From positions 1 to 41,771 of the forward strand of contig DAIDLH010000058.1 in NCBI GenBank assembly GCA_027449605.1: DNA of 41,771 bases. Direction: 5' to 3'. This DNA comes from Candidatus Muproteobacteria bacterium. Its GTDB lineage: Bacteria > Pseudomonadota > Gammaproteobacteria > Acidiferrobacterales > Sulfurifustaceae. Positions 10,507-17,128 of this stretch are shown here, piece after piece. How positions within the stretch are numbered: the stretch's first letter is position 1; every line of letters begins with the position of its first letter. A model generated the notes under the pieces. That model saw nothing but the letters and a program-made list of their open reading frames with translations, was not told the DNA's origin and did no database searches. A program made the position numbers and the translations under genes.

Positions 10507-11226
10507 TTATGCGCCCCCCGCCCCGCCGCCGGGGACAAGCCTTGCCTGCTGCTCGCCCGCCGCCAGCAGCGCGCCGACGCTGGTCAGGCCGCGGGCGCGG
10601 GCGCGCGTGAGCAGGATCAGAAACAGTTCGGCCGTGGCGAACGCGTCATCCAGCGCGCGGTGACGCGCGTGCGCGCGCAAGCCGAAATGATCGAGCCAGT
10701 CGTCGAGCCCGGCGTGCGCGAGGCGCGCCTCGGGAAACAGCGCCGGGCCGAGATGGGCCAGGTCGAGCCACGGGCTGGGCAGGCGCACGCCCAGGGCCGC
10801 GCGCAACGCGCGGTCGAGCATCGCCTGATCGAAACTGGCGTGAAACGCCACCAGCGGATGCCGGCCGGCGAATTCGAGAAACCCCATGAGCGATTCCTCC
10901 GGAACCTCGCCCGCGGCCTGCGCCTGCGGGCCGATGCCGTGGATCAGGATATTGTCGCGTTCGTTGGTCTCGTCACGCCGCAGGATGGTCGCGTAATTCT
11001 CGCCGGCGCGCAGGCGCAGCGCCTCGACCGCGCAGGCGCCGACCGACAGCAGGCGGTCGCGGCGCGTGTCCAGTCCCGAGGTCTCGACATCCACCACGAT
11101 GAAGCGCGCCTGCGACAGCTCGGCCTTCTCGCTCGCGGCCGGCTGTTCGCGCCAGGCCCGGACGCGCTCCGCCAGCGCCGGCGGCAGTTCGATCTGCGGA
11201 CGAAACAGGCGCGCGAGCCAACTCAT
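10507..11226 (-). CDS. 3'-5' exonuclease, DEDDh family (DnaQ-like)
   Basis: 239 residues from the ATG at 11226, which overlaps the stop of the upstream DUF294 gene in ATGA. The three exonuclease motifs are intact: Exo I VVDVETSGLD, Exo II FHASFDQAML and Exo III HRALDDAFATAEL, with the His and Asp residues of the DEDDh type. It resembles the DNA polymerase III epsilon exonuclease, but the symporter-linked versions are separate proteins of unknown substrate. Genes for this enzyme, DUF294/CBS, DUF4212 and VC_2705 symporters travel together in several Proteobacteria. A link to turnover of a nucleotide signal is conceivable but unproven. Confidence 0.9.
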   Translation of the reverse strand: MSWLARLFRPQIELPPALAERVRAWREQPAASEKAELSQARFIVVDVETSGLDTRRDRLLSVGACAVEALRLRAGENYATILRRDETNERDNILIHGIGPQAQAAGEVPEESLMGFLEFAGRHPLVAFHASFDQAMLDRALRAALGVRLPSPWLDLAHLGPALFPEARLAHAGLDDWLDHFGLRAHARHRALDDAFATAELFLILLTRARARGLTSVGALLAAGEQQARLVPGGGAGGA

Positions 11227-13166
11227 AACTGATAATCCAGCGCCAGCCGCGTTTGCAGCTTGCGCGCCTGGCGGAAGGCTTCCTTCAGGATGCGCCGGTC
11301 GAGTTCGTTCAGCCGGTCCGGGTCGACGTGGTTGTCGAGCGCGAGTCCCTGGCTCAACTGGCCGCGGTGCGCGCGCATGCGCAGCAACTGGATGAACGAG
11401 TAGGCGTCGCACCAGGCGCCGGCCTCCGCTTCGCGCAGCACGCCGCGCCCGGCCGCGGCGCGGAGGCGCGCCAGCGTGCCGGTTTCGGCGATGCCGTGTG
11501 CGAGCGCCAGCAGCCGCGCGCCGTCCACGAACGGCACGGCGCCGTTCAGCTTCAGATCGATCGTGTCCGGATGCTCGCCGCCGCTGGCGACGACAAAATC
11601 GCGCACCAGCCCGAGCGGCGGCCGGTTGTGCAATGCGTTTTCCGCCATCTGGCGCAGGAACGTGGCGTTCCCGGCCACGCGCTCGAGCACCCAGGCCTGC
11701 AAGGCCTCGGCCGGCGCGCGCTCGCCGTAGATCGGACGGAAATCGAAAAAGATGCTGGCCTTGAGCAGGTGTTCCGGCGCGCCGTGTTCGATCCAACCGC
11801 GGAATCGCACCTTCCATTCGTCCAGGCTCAGGCAGCACGCCGGGTGGCCGGCCATGATGTTTCCCTGGCACAGCGGAAAACCGCAATCGGCCAGGGCCTG
11901 GTTGATGCGCTGCGCGATCGGCAGCAGCTCCGCGCGCACCGCGTCGACGCTTTTGCCCGCCGGCGCCACGAACAGGATGCCGTTGTCCTGGTCGGTCTTG
12001 AGGGTCTGCTCCTGCCGCCCCTCGCTGCCGAAGGACAGCCAGGTGAACGGCGCCGGCGGCGCGCCGGCTTCGGCGAGACACAGGGCGATGACGCGGCGCG
12101 CGATGTGATCGTTGAACAGCGTGATGATCTGCATCAGCTGCGCCACCGACGCGCCCTGCACCAGCATCTGGTCGACGACGCGATGAATGTCGCGCCCCAG
12201 ACGCGCCAGCGTCGCGATGTCCGGCGCTCCGCCGATGGCGCGCGTGAGTTGCACCAGCCCGATGCGTTGCAGCGAGAACAGGTCGCGCTCGGACACCACG
12301 CCGAGCAGCCGTTCGTTCTCGACCACGCACACGTGCCCGAATCCCATGCGCGCCATGAGCGCCGCCGCCTCGTGCGCCGGCGCCTGCGGCGGCAGCGACA
12401 GCGGACGCTGCGTCATCACCTGCTCGATGGGCAATTCGAGACTGACGCCCGACGTCGCCACGCGTCCCAGCAGATCGTGCAGCGTGAACAGGCCGAGCGG
12501 TTTGCGCTCGGCGTCGACGATGACGATGGAACCGACGCGTTCGGCGTTCATGGTGCGCAGCGCGTCGCCGATCGGCGTATGCGCGAGACACGCGACCGGT
12601 TCGCGCCGGATCAGGCTCGACAGCGGCGCGGCGAGCGACGTCTCGCCGGAGGAAGCCTGGGTGGCGAGACTCGCCTGCACGCCGGCGAGCGCCTGATCGA
12701 GCAGGTTGGCGAGGCGACGCGCGCAGAAATCGTGAAACACCGGGCTCAGCGCGAGCAGCTCGTCGAAGTCCTCGCGCCCGAGCTCGAAACAGAACGTGTC
12801 CGCCACCGCGCGATGCAGCGTGTGCACCGGCCGGCGCGCGAGCAGCGCGCCGATGGGGAAACATTCGCCGGCGACGAGTTCCCATGCGCCGTCTTCCGCC
12901 GGGCCGGTTTCGTCCATGGTCTCGCCGCGAACGCGGCCCTGCTTGATGATGTAGAAACGGTCCGCCGCGCCGCGCGCGGGTTCGGTGATCACGTCGTCCT
13001 TGGCGTGGAAGCCGAGCTGGAGACGGGCGGCGAGAAATTCGAGATGGGACCGCGCCATGCGATCGAACGGCGCGTGCCGGAGCAAAAATTCGATCACCGG
13101 CGTCAGCGCATTACGAGCCACCGCCGGTTCGGATGAACTGTTGTCGGATCGCAAACTCAATTCCAC
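11223..13166 (-). CDS. cNMP-binding / CBS / DUF294 nucleotidyltransferase-like regulator
   Basis: Multi-domain cytoplasmic signalling protein of 647 residues. Order: cyclic-nucleotide-binding (CAP_ED) fold at about 30-140, paired CBS domains at about 175-300, DUF294 nucleotidyltransferase-like domain with GSEGRQEQTLKTDQDNGILF at about 345-375, then the DUF294 C-terminal domain. The last domain resembles the GlnD/GlnE transferase core and keeps the D-x-D pair. The frame extends further upstream, but the GTG at 13166 has AAGGG at a spacing of eight bases and gives the family length. First gene of a set with the exonuclease, DUF4212 and symporter. It probably senses nucleotides and adjusts transport or expression; this is inferred. 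Confidence 0.88.
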   Translation of the reverse strand: MELSLRSDNSSSEPAVARNALTPVIEFLLRHAPFDRMARSHLEFLAARLQLGFHAKDDVITEPARGAADRFYIIKQGRVRGETMDETGPAEDGAWELVAGECFPIGALLARRPVHTLHRAVADTFCFELGREDFDELLALSPVFHDFCARRLANLLDQALAGVQASLATQASSGETSLAAPLSSLIRREPVACLAHTPIGDALRTMNAERVGSIVIVDAERKPLGLFTLHDLLGRVATSGVSLELPIEQVMTQRPLSLPPQAPAHEAAALMARMGFGHVCVVENERLLGVVSERDLFSLQRIGLVQLTRAIGGAPDIATLARLGRDIHRVVDQMLVQGASVAQLMQIITLFNDHIARRVIALCLAEAGAPPAPFTWLSFGSEGRQEQTLKTDQDNGILFVAPAGKSVDAVRAELLPIAQRINQALADCGFPLCQGNIMAGHPACCLSLDEWKVRFRGWIEHGAPEHLLKASIFFDFRPIYGERAPAEALQAWVLERVAGNATFLRQMAENALHNRPPLGLVRDFVVASGGEHPDTIDLKLNGAVPFVDGARLLALAHGIAETGTLARLRAAAGRGVLREAEAGAWCDAYSFIQLLRMRAHRGQLSQGLALDNHVDPDRLNELDRRILKEAFRQARKLQTRLALDYQL

Positions 13167-13333
13167 GTACACAGCCCTTGAAGGGTTATGGCCTGCACTG
13201 AATTGGTGCAACAAGGTTAACAAGAATCCCGGCCGAGTAACAATGGTTTCGGTGCGACGATCCACTGTCAAAAAGTCAGGGATTTGGCTTTGCCTCCGCA
13301 AGACCGGCGCATGGGATGCGGTATCCTAGCGAT

Positions 13334-14419
13334 ATGCGTTTCGATCTGTTTTACGAACTGGCCGTCCCCGATTTCGCCATGCGAAATGAGGCGCGGATTT
13401 TTCGCGACACGCTGGACGAGCTGGCCCTGGCCGAGACCTGCGGATTCGGCGCGGCCTGGTTCGTCGAGCACCACTTCATGCGCGAGTATTCTCATTCGAG
13501 CGCGCCCGACCTGGTGCTGGCGGCGGCCTCGCAACGGACCCGCACGCTGCGGCTCGGCCACGCCGTCGTTCCGCTTCCCTATCATCATCCGTTGCAGGTC
13601 GCCGAAAGACTCGCGACGCTCGACGTGCTTTCCGGCGGACGCGTCGAGTTCGGATTCGGCCGCGGATTCTCCCCGCGCGAGTACGACGCCTTCGGCGTCA
13701 ACATGGACCGGAGCCGCGAACGGGTGGAGGAATCGCTGGCGATCCTCCGGCAGACGTTCACCGGGAATCCAGTCAATTTCGCGGGCCGGCATTTCCGGAT
13801 TGAAAACGCGGAGGTATTGCCGAAGTGCTTGCAGCAGCCGCATCCGCCGCTGTGGATGGCGGCGGTGAGCCCCGAAAGTTTCGAGTTGGCGGCGCGGCTC
13901 GGCGTGGGCGTGCTGGTGGGGCCGTTCAAGCCGTGGTTCATGGTGCGCTCGGACATCGAGCAGTATCGTGCCGCGTGGAAAAAATATCAGCCCGACCCGG
14001 AATCGAAACCACGCGTCGCCATGACGCTCGGCCTGCTGTGCCTCGAGGACGGCGAACGCGCGCGCGAACTGGCCGCCACACACCTCGTCTGGTTCTACCG
14101 CGAACTGCTGAAGCTGACCGCGCCGGTGCTGGAAAAACTGCATGCGGGCTACGAATACTATAAGAAGATGGGCACGCTGAAGTTTCTGGCGGAAAAGACC
14201 CTGAGCCTCGCGGTGCTGGAAACCCTGGGCATGGTCGTCGCCGGCAATCCCGCGCATTGCCGCGAGAGGCTTGAGACCTGTCGCGATGCCGGCGTCGACC
14301 GCCTGCTGTGCGCCATCAGCACCGGCGGATTGCCGACGGAAGCGGCGCGGGAATCGATGCGCACGCTCCATGCGCGGGTGTTCCCGTATTTCAATGAAAA
14401 GGAACTCGTGACCACATAA
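13334..14419 (+). CDS. LLM-class flavin-dependent monooxygenase (luciferase-like)
   Basis: 361 residues with the bacterial luciferase-like TIM barrel. Visible signatures: FGAAWFVEHHF near the N-terminus, the flavin-binding GHAVVPLPYHHPLQVAERLATLD region read as LGHAVVPLPYHHP, then LSGGRVEFGFGRGFSPREYDAFGV, and PPLWMAAVSPES. Such enzymes use reduced FMN (or F420 in other phyla) and oxygen to oxidise small molecules; the substrate is unknown. I chose the ATG at 13334 because MRFDLFYEL is the usual family start. Divergent from the DUF294 operon and two bases before the next small gene, so the two are probably co-transcribed. Confidence 0.9.
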   Translation: MRFDLFYELAVPDFAMRNEARIFRDTLDELALAETCGFGAAWFVEHHFMREYSHSSAPDLVLAAASQRTRTLRLGHAVVPLPYHHPLQVAERLATLDVLSGGRVEFGFGRGFSPREYDAFGVNMDRSRERVEESLAILRQTFTGNPVNFAGRHFRIENAEVLPKCLQQPHPPLWMAAVSPESFELAARLGVGVLVGPFKPWFMVRSDIEQYRAAWKKYQPDPESKPRVAMTLGLLCLEDGERARELAATHLVWFYRELLKLTAPVLEKLHAGYEYYKKMGTLKFLAEKTLSLAVLETLGMVVAGNPAHCRERLETCRDAGVDRLLCAISTGGLPTEAARESMRTLHARVFPYFNEKELVTT

Positions 14420-14421
14420 CC

Positions 14422-14607
14422 ATGGGTGAAATCGTCAAATTCAGGAAACCGTCGCCGAAGGACAAGGCCGAAGGCAAGACGCTGTGCCGCAGCGGCTTCC
14501 ATAAATGGAAGATCATTTCCGAAAGGAAATTCGACGTGAAACAGGGAAAGCTGGTGACGCTGCGGCGCTGCGAGCGTTGCGGGAAGGAACAAACGATACT
14601 GCGCTGA
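14422..14607 (+). CDS. Small Cys-rich (zinc-ribbon-like) protein, unknown function
   Basis: 61 residues, ATG two bases after the monooxygenase stop. The sequence is basic, with one CRSGFHKWKI segment and one RRCERCGKEQ segment about 30 residues apart. The C-x4-H and C-x2-C spacing could bind a zinc ion. I do not recognise a named family. Tight spacing suggests co-transcription with the monooxygenase. It marks the last ordinary gene before the accessory spot. Confidence 0.65.
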   Translation: MGEIVKFRKPSPKDKAEGKTLCRSGFHKWKIISERKFDVKQGKLVTLRRCERCGKEQTILR

Positions 14608-14663
14608 ACGGGCTAATCGTGCGGCATGAAAATTTTCAGGACAGACGCGCGCCCAATAACTCA

Positions 14664-14778
14664 CGTAGGGCGATGTGATGGTCTCCTCCCACTTCTTAAT
14701 CGGCGTCGAATGCGCCACGATGGAAAGCGGTAGCTACCATCAACCTGAAGCAGGAGGAGACCATCACATCGCCCTACG
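14664..14778. repeat. Perfect 26-bp inverted repeat beside the attC site
   Basis: The arms at 14664-14689 and 14753-14778 are exact inverse copies (26 of 26), beginning CGTAGGGCGATG and ending GGTCTCCTCC in the left arm. A 63-base centre separates them. The right arm stops two bases before the attC site. The arms could be the ends of a miniature mobile element, or a duplication made during insertion. No transposase is present. The element's family is unknown to me. Confidence 0.8.
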
Positions 14779-14780
14779 AG

Positions 14781-14840
14781 GGCTAACGTTTGAGTTGGCC
14801 GGCTCGCGTCAGCGCGTCCGAGCCGAACGACTTGTTAGCC
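14781..14840 (-). other. Integron attC recombination site (60 bp)
   Basis: On the minus strand the site opens GGCTAACAAGTCGTTC and closes AACTCAAACGTTAGCC, the classic outer sequences of an attC (59-base element). The 7-base ends GGCTAAC and GTTAGCC are inverse copies. Between them CGGCT pairs with AGCCG and CGCG with CGCG, which gives the folded single-strand substrate used by IntI. Length is exactly 60 bp. The orientation places it directly 3' of the cassette gene, and the gene's TAA stop lies inside the GGCTAAC end, as is common in cassettes. Confidence 0.92.
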
Positions 14841-15317
14841 ATTTTTGAATTTTTCTCTTAGGTGTGTATACCAAGCCCAAACCACAAACCCGAACAACGG
14901 GACCATTACTAGCCCATACGCAATATAGATATGCCTTCTTGCACCATTAGGAAATTCAGCTTTTATATAGGTGCTCATGTACAAAATATCAGGATGCTCA
15001 GATTCTAATTTCAATATTGCTTTCACAGCCCCTCTAAGCAATTCATTGTAGTAGTAAAGATCAAGATAAAATGCAGCCAAAATTAGAAATAATAAACCAC
15101 TAGAAACATATGCTCTTAGTTTGTGGCGCATAAGTGCTGACTCGACTTTACTACCAATTAAATATCCAGAGAGCGCACCAATAACACCAGCACCACCCAT
15201 TAACTGAAGTCTGTATTGGATAATAAGCTCATTAAAATGCATTGCTATTTGTTCATAGTGATACCAGAGTTCGATTGTTTGCTTGATGTCCATTCTTTTT
15301 CTCTATTTAAAGGCTAA
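14787..15317 (-). mobile_element. Solitary integron gene cassette
   Basis: Bounded on the minus strand by the G/TTAGCC cut in the core at 15318-15312 and the G/TTAGCC cut at the far end of the attC. It carries one gene in cassette orientation (start, gene, attC), about 530 bp in all. Base composition is clearly AT-rich against GC-rich flanks, so it is foreign. No integron integrase and no second complete attC are in the window. It is either an integron remnant or a cassette inserted at a secondary site. Confidence 0.85.
14835..15293 (-). CDS. Integron-cassette membrane protein, unknown function
   Basis: 152 residues, ATG at 15293 preceded by a weak AGAGAAAAAG site. The N-terminal helix (LWYHYEQIAMHFNELIIQYR) is amphipathic. 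Three membrane segments follow, near 31-48 (LMGGAGVIGALSGYLIG), 64-83 (SSGLLFLILAAFYLDLYYY) and 122-142 (YIAYGLVMVPLFGFVVWAWY). A soluble loop of about 35 residues lies between the second and third. Codon use is AT-rich, unlike all neighbours. Stop TAA lies within the attC. I cannot assign a family. Small multi-span proteins are frequent among cassette genes, and some act as toxins or phage-defence effectors, but nothing here proves that. Confidence 0.85.
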   Translation of the reverse strand: MDIKQTIELWYHYEQIAMHFNELIIQYRLQLMGGAGVIGALSGYLIGSKVESALMRHKLRAYVSSGLLFLILAAFYLDLYYYNELLRGAVKAILKLESEHPDILYMSTYIKAEFPNGARRHIYIAYGLVMVPLFGFVVWAWYTHLREKFKNG

Positions 15318-15318
15318 C

Positions 15319-15476
15319 GTAATTTAGACGTCACATTCTGACGTATAGCCTGACCCGTAGTGACGTATAACTTGGCGGGGATATCAACCCATAAGCATTT
15401 TGCCAACAGACATTTAGGTCATATGTCCGCATGGGCATGCAGTATTAACTGCTCCGCCAAACCCTGCAAGCATCTC
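15319..15476. other. Non-coding stretch on the entry side of the cassette
   Basis: No gene is seen here. TGACGTATA occurs twice as a direct repeat (15339-15347 and 15361-15369, 22 bases apart). ACGTCA, beginning at 15329, forms a short stem with the first copy. These lie where an attI or secondary insertion site would be, but no integrase-site consensus can be confirmed. The base composition is intermediate between cassette and chromosome. Confidence 0.4.
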
Positions 15477-15621
15477 TAGCAGCAGCTGAAAAAGTCCGAA
15501 AAACATCCGAATCCGTCATTCCGGCGAAAGCCGGAATCCAGCGTATTACTGATTTCATTGGTTCTAATATTCTGGACCCCGGCTTACGCCGGGGTGACGA
15601 AGAGTTTTTCAGTTGCTGCTA
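15477..15621. repeat. Nested repeat element, same inner family as at 1699-1787
   Basis: Outer arms TAGCAGCAGCTGAAAAA (15477-15493) and TTTTTCAGTTGCTGCTA (15605-15621) pair over 17 bases with one mismatch. Inside are two hairpins, at 15514-15541 (starts CGTCATTCCGG, ends CCGGAATCCAG) and 15572-15599 (starts CTGGACCCCGG, ends CCGGGGTGACG). The inner part matches the layout of the element beside mlaB, but the outer arms differ. It lies downstream of the flavoprotein gene and may help end its transcription. Confidence 0.8.
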
Positions 15622-15661
15622 GGTCATCGCCAGGCGGCGGCTCGTCTCCGGGTGCGGAAAC

Positions 15662-16243
15662 TTATGCCTGTCGGGCGCCCAGCGCGCGGACCTGCTCCAG
15701 CCATTGCTTCCGCTTCGCGTCGGTCGAATTTTTGATCGGTCCGACTTCGGTGATGCGTACCGGGCTGATGCCGCAAAACTGCAGGATGGTCTTCTTCATG
15801 GTGTTGTGGCCGGGGCGGCCGAAGTACCAGCGGTAAATCCACGACGGCGTGTTGAGCGTGACGATCAGGCGCGCGCTGCGGCCCTTGAGCAGCTTGTCCC
15901 ACAGCGGGGAATCATCGCGGAAATTCACCGCGAAGCCCGGCAGGAACACCCGCTCGACGAATCCCTTGAGCAGCGCCGGGATCGTGCCCCACCAGATCGG
16001 ATAGACGAACACCAGATGCTCGGCCCATTTTATCGATTCCTGCGCCTGCGCCAGGTCGGGCTCGAGTCCCGCGGGATTCGGCGCGGCCGACGCGGGACAG
16101 GCGTCGAAGCGCAGATCGCCGAGACAGATTTCGCGCACTTCCGCGCCCGCGCCGCGCGCGCCTTCGATGTAAGCCTGCGCCAGCGCGCCGCCGTAGCTGT
16201 TGCGCTGCGGCTGTCCCAGAATCACCAGTATCTTTTTTGGCAT
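15662..16243 (-). CDS. NAD(P)H:quinone oxidoreductase-like flavoprotein
   Basis: 193-residue flavodoxin-fold enzyme of the NQO1/MdaB/KefF group. The N-terminal ILVILGQPQRNSYGGALAQAY, read as ILVILGQPQ then SYGGALAQAY, is the flavin phosphate loop. VFVYPIWWGTIPALLKGFVERVF, read as FVYPIWWGTIPALLKGF, is the second flavin-binding segment, and TLNTPSWIYRWYFG follows. It would reduce quinones by two electrons with NAD(P)H. It starts 13 bases after the methyltransferase stop, so the two form an operon. The KefC-type antiporter gene further upstream is notable because KefF-like enzymes activate KefC, but a physical link here is only inferred. Confidence 0.88.
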   Translation of the reverse strand: MPKKILVILGQPQRNSYGGALAQAYIEGARGAGAEVREICLGDLRFDACPASAAPNPAGLEPDLAQAQESIKWAEHLVFVYPIWWGTIPALLKGFVERVFLPGFAVNFRDDSPLWDKLLKGRSARLIVTLNTPSWIYRWYFGRPGHNTMKKTILQFCGISPVRITEVGPIKNSTDAKRKQWLEQVRALGARQA

Positions 16244-16256
16244 GAATGTCTTCCGC

Positions 16257-17018
16257 TCACGATTCGGCCCCGGGAATCACGCGTCCGAGACGCAGGTAGA
16301 TCGGCCAGCGCACCGTCAGCCGCGCGGTTTCCGGACCCCAGGCCCTGGCCAGCGCGCGACGGACGATATCAATCGGGTTCTGTTCGTTCTTTCGCTCGCA
16401 CAGCCGCGTCGCCGACCAGGTGTGAAGATAACCGATCAGATCGTTCATGTCCCATTCCGCCTTCATGTAAAACTCGGGGACCGGCAATTCGAGAAACGGG
16501 AACGGAACGGTCCGGTATTTTTCATCGATGTAATGGCGCTCCGGCGGCCAGTAGGCGCCGACGATATTCTTATAATAATGATGCACCACCTTGTCGACGT
16601 CCGGATTGATCCGGCTCAAGCCGTAACACCACGCCGCCAGCAGGCCGTCCGGCTTCAGCACGCGGGACGCTTCCCGGTAAAACGCGTCGAAATGGAACCA
16701 GTGCAGCGCCTGGGCCACGGTGATCAGGTCCACGGACCGGGACGGAATCTCGGTTTGCTCCGCCGGCGCCGTGAAATACTCGATATTCTTGTGGCGCACC
16801 GCGTTCCGCAGCTGTGCCTGACTCGGATCGGTGGCGATGACGCGGTCGAAATAGCCGGCCAGTCCCAGCGCCGCCTGGCCGTTGCCGGTGCCGCAATCCC
16901 ACGCCAGCTCGTGCGCCTTGACGGATTTCGCGAGGAACTCGAACAGGGCGTCGGGGTAATCCGGACGGTAGCGTGCGTAATCGCCGGCGTGGCCCGAGAA
17001 ATGGTCTTTGAAGTTCAT
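16257..17018 (-). CDS. SAM-dependent class I methyltransferase
   Basis: 253 residues. SAM motif I is LAWDCGTGNGQAALGL at about 38-53, and motif II ATDPSQAQL follows. The acidic loop region LITVAQALHWFHFDAFYREASRVLKPDG, read as VAQALHWFHFDAFYREA and VLKPDG, is typical of the Methyltransf_11 group. Its start FKDHFSGHAGDYARYRPDYP matches small-molecule methyltransferases that are close to YcgJ/Tam. The substrate is unknown. It is the first gene of a pair with the flavoprotein, and a palindromic repeat precedes it. Confidence 0.88.
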   Translation of the reverse strand: MNFKDHFSGHAGDYARYRPDYPDALFEFLAKSVKAHELAWDCGTGNGQAALGLAGYFDRVIATDPSQAQLRNAVRHKNIEYFTAPAEQTEIPSRSVDLITVAQALHWFHFDAFYREASRVLKPDGLLAAWCYGLSRINPDVDKVVHHYYKNIVGAYWPPERHYIDEKYRTVPFPFLELPVPEFYMKAEWDMNDLIGYLHTWSATRLCERKNEQNPIDIVRRALARAWGPETARLTVRWPIYLRLGRVIPGAES

Positions 17019-17030
17019 TTATGAATTCTC

Positions 17031-17112
17031 GCCGCAGAGACGCAAAGAGCGCAAAGATTTCTCATGTTACATTTTCAAGAGCTTTTCTTTGCGTACTTCG
17101 CGTCTTTGCGGC
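17031..17112. repeat. Palindromic repeat, CGCAAAGACGCAAAG type
   Basis: The arms at 17031-17057 and 17086-17112 are inverse copies over 27 bases with four mismatches; both contain the GCCGCAAAGACGC-like core. The 28-base centre is AT-rich. Related arms flank the repeat at 20172-20314. Chance translation of this family gives a SPQRRKER-like peptide, which is found spuriously annotated in many genomes. No gene is present. Confidence 0.75.
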
Positions 17113-17128
17113 AAACATCATATAACTC

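Noticed and set aside
14608-14620. GGGCTAAT as a second attC end
   Set aside because: Only five or six bases fit and no partner end at the right distance with a foldable centre was found.
14158-14718. Minus-strand open frame crossing the left arm of the 26-bp inverted repeat
   Set aside because: Mostly antisense to the monooxygenase gene and the small Cys-rich gene; only the first 35 or so codons are free, and these match no family I know.
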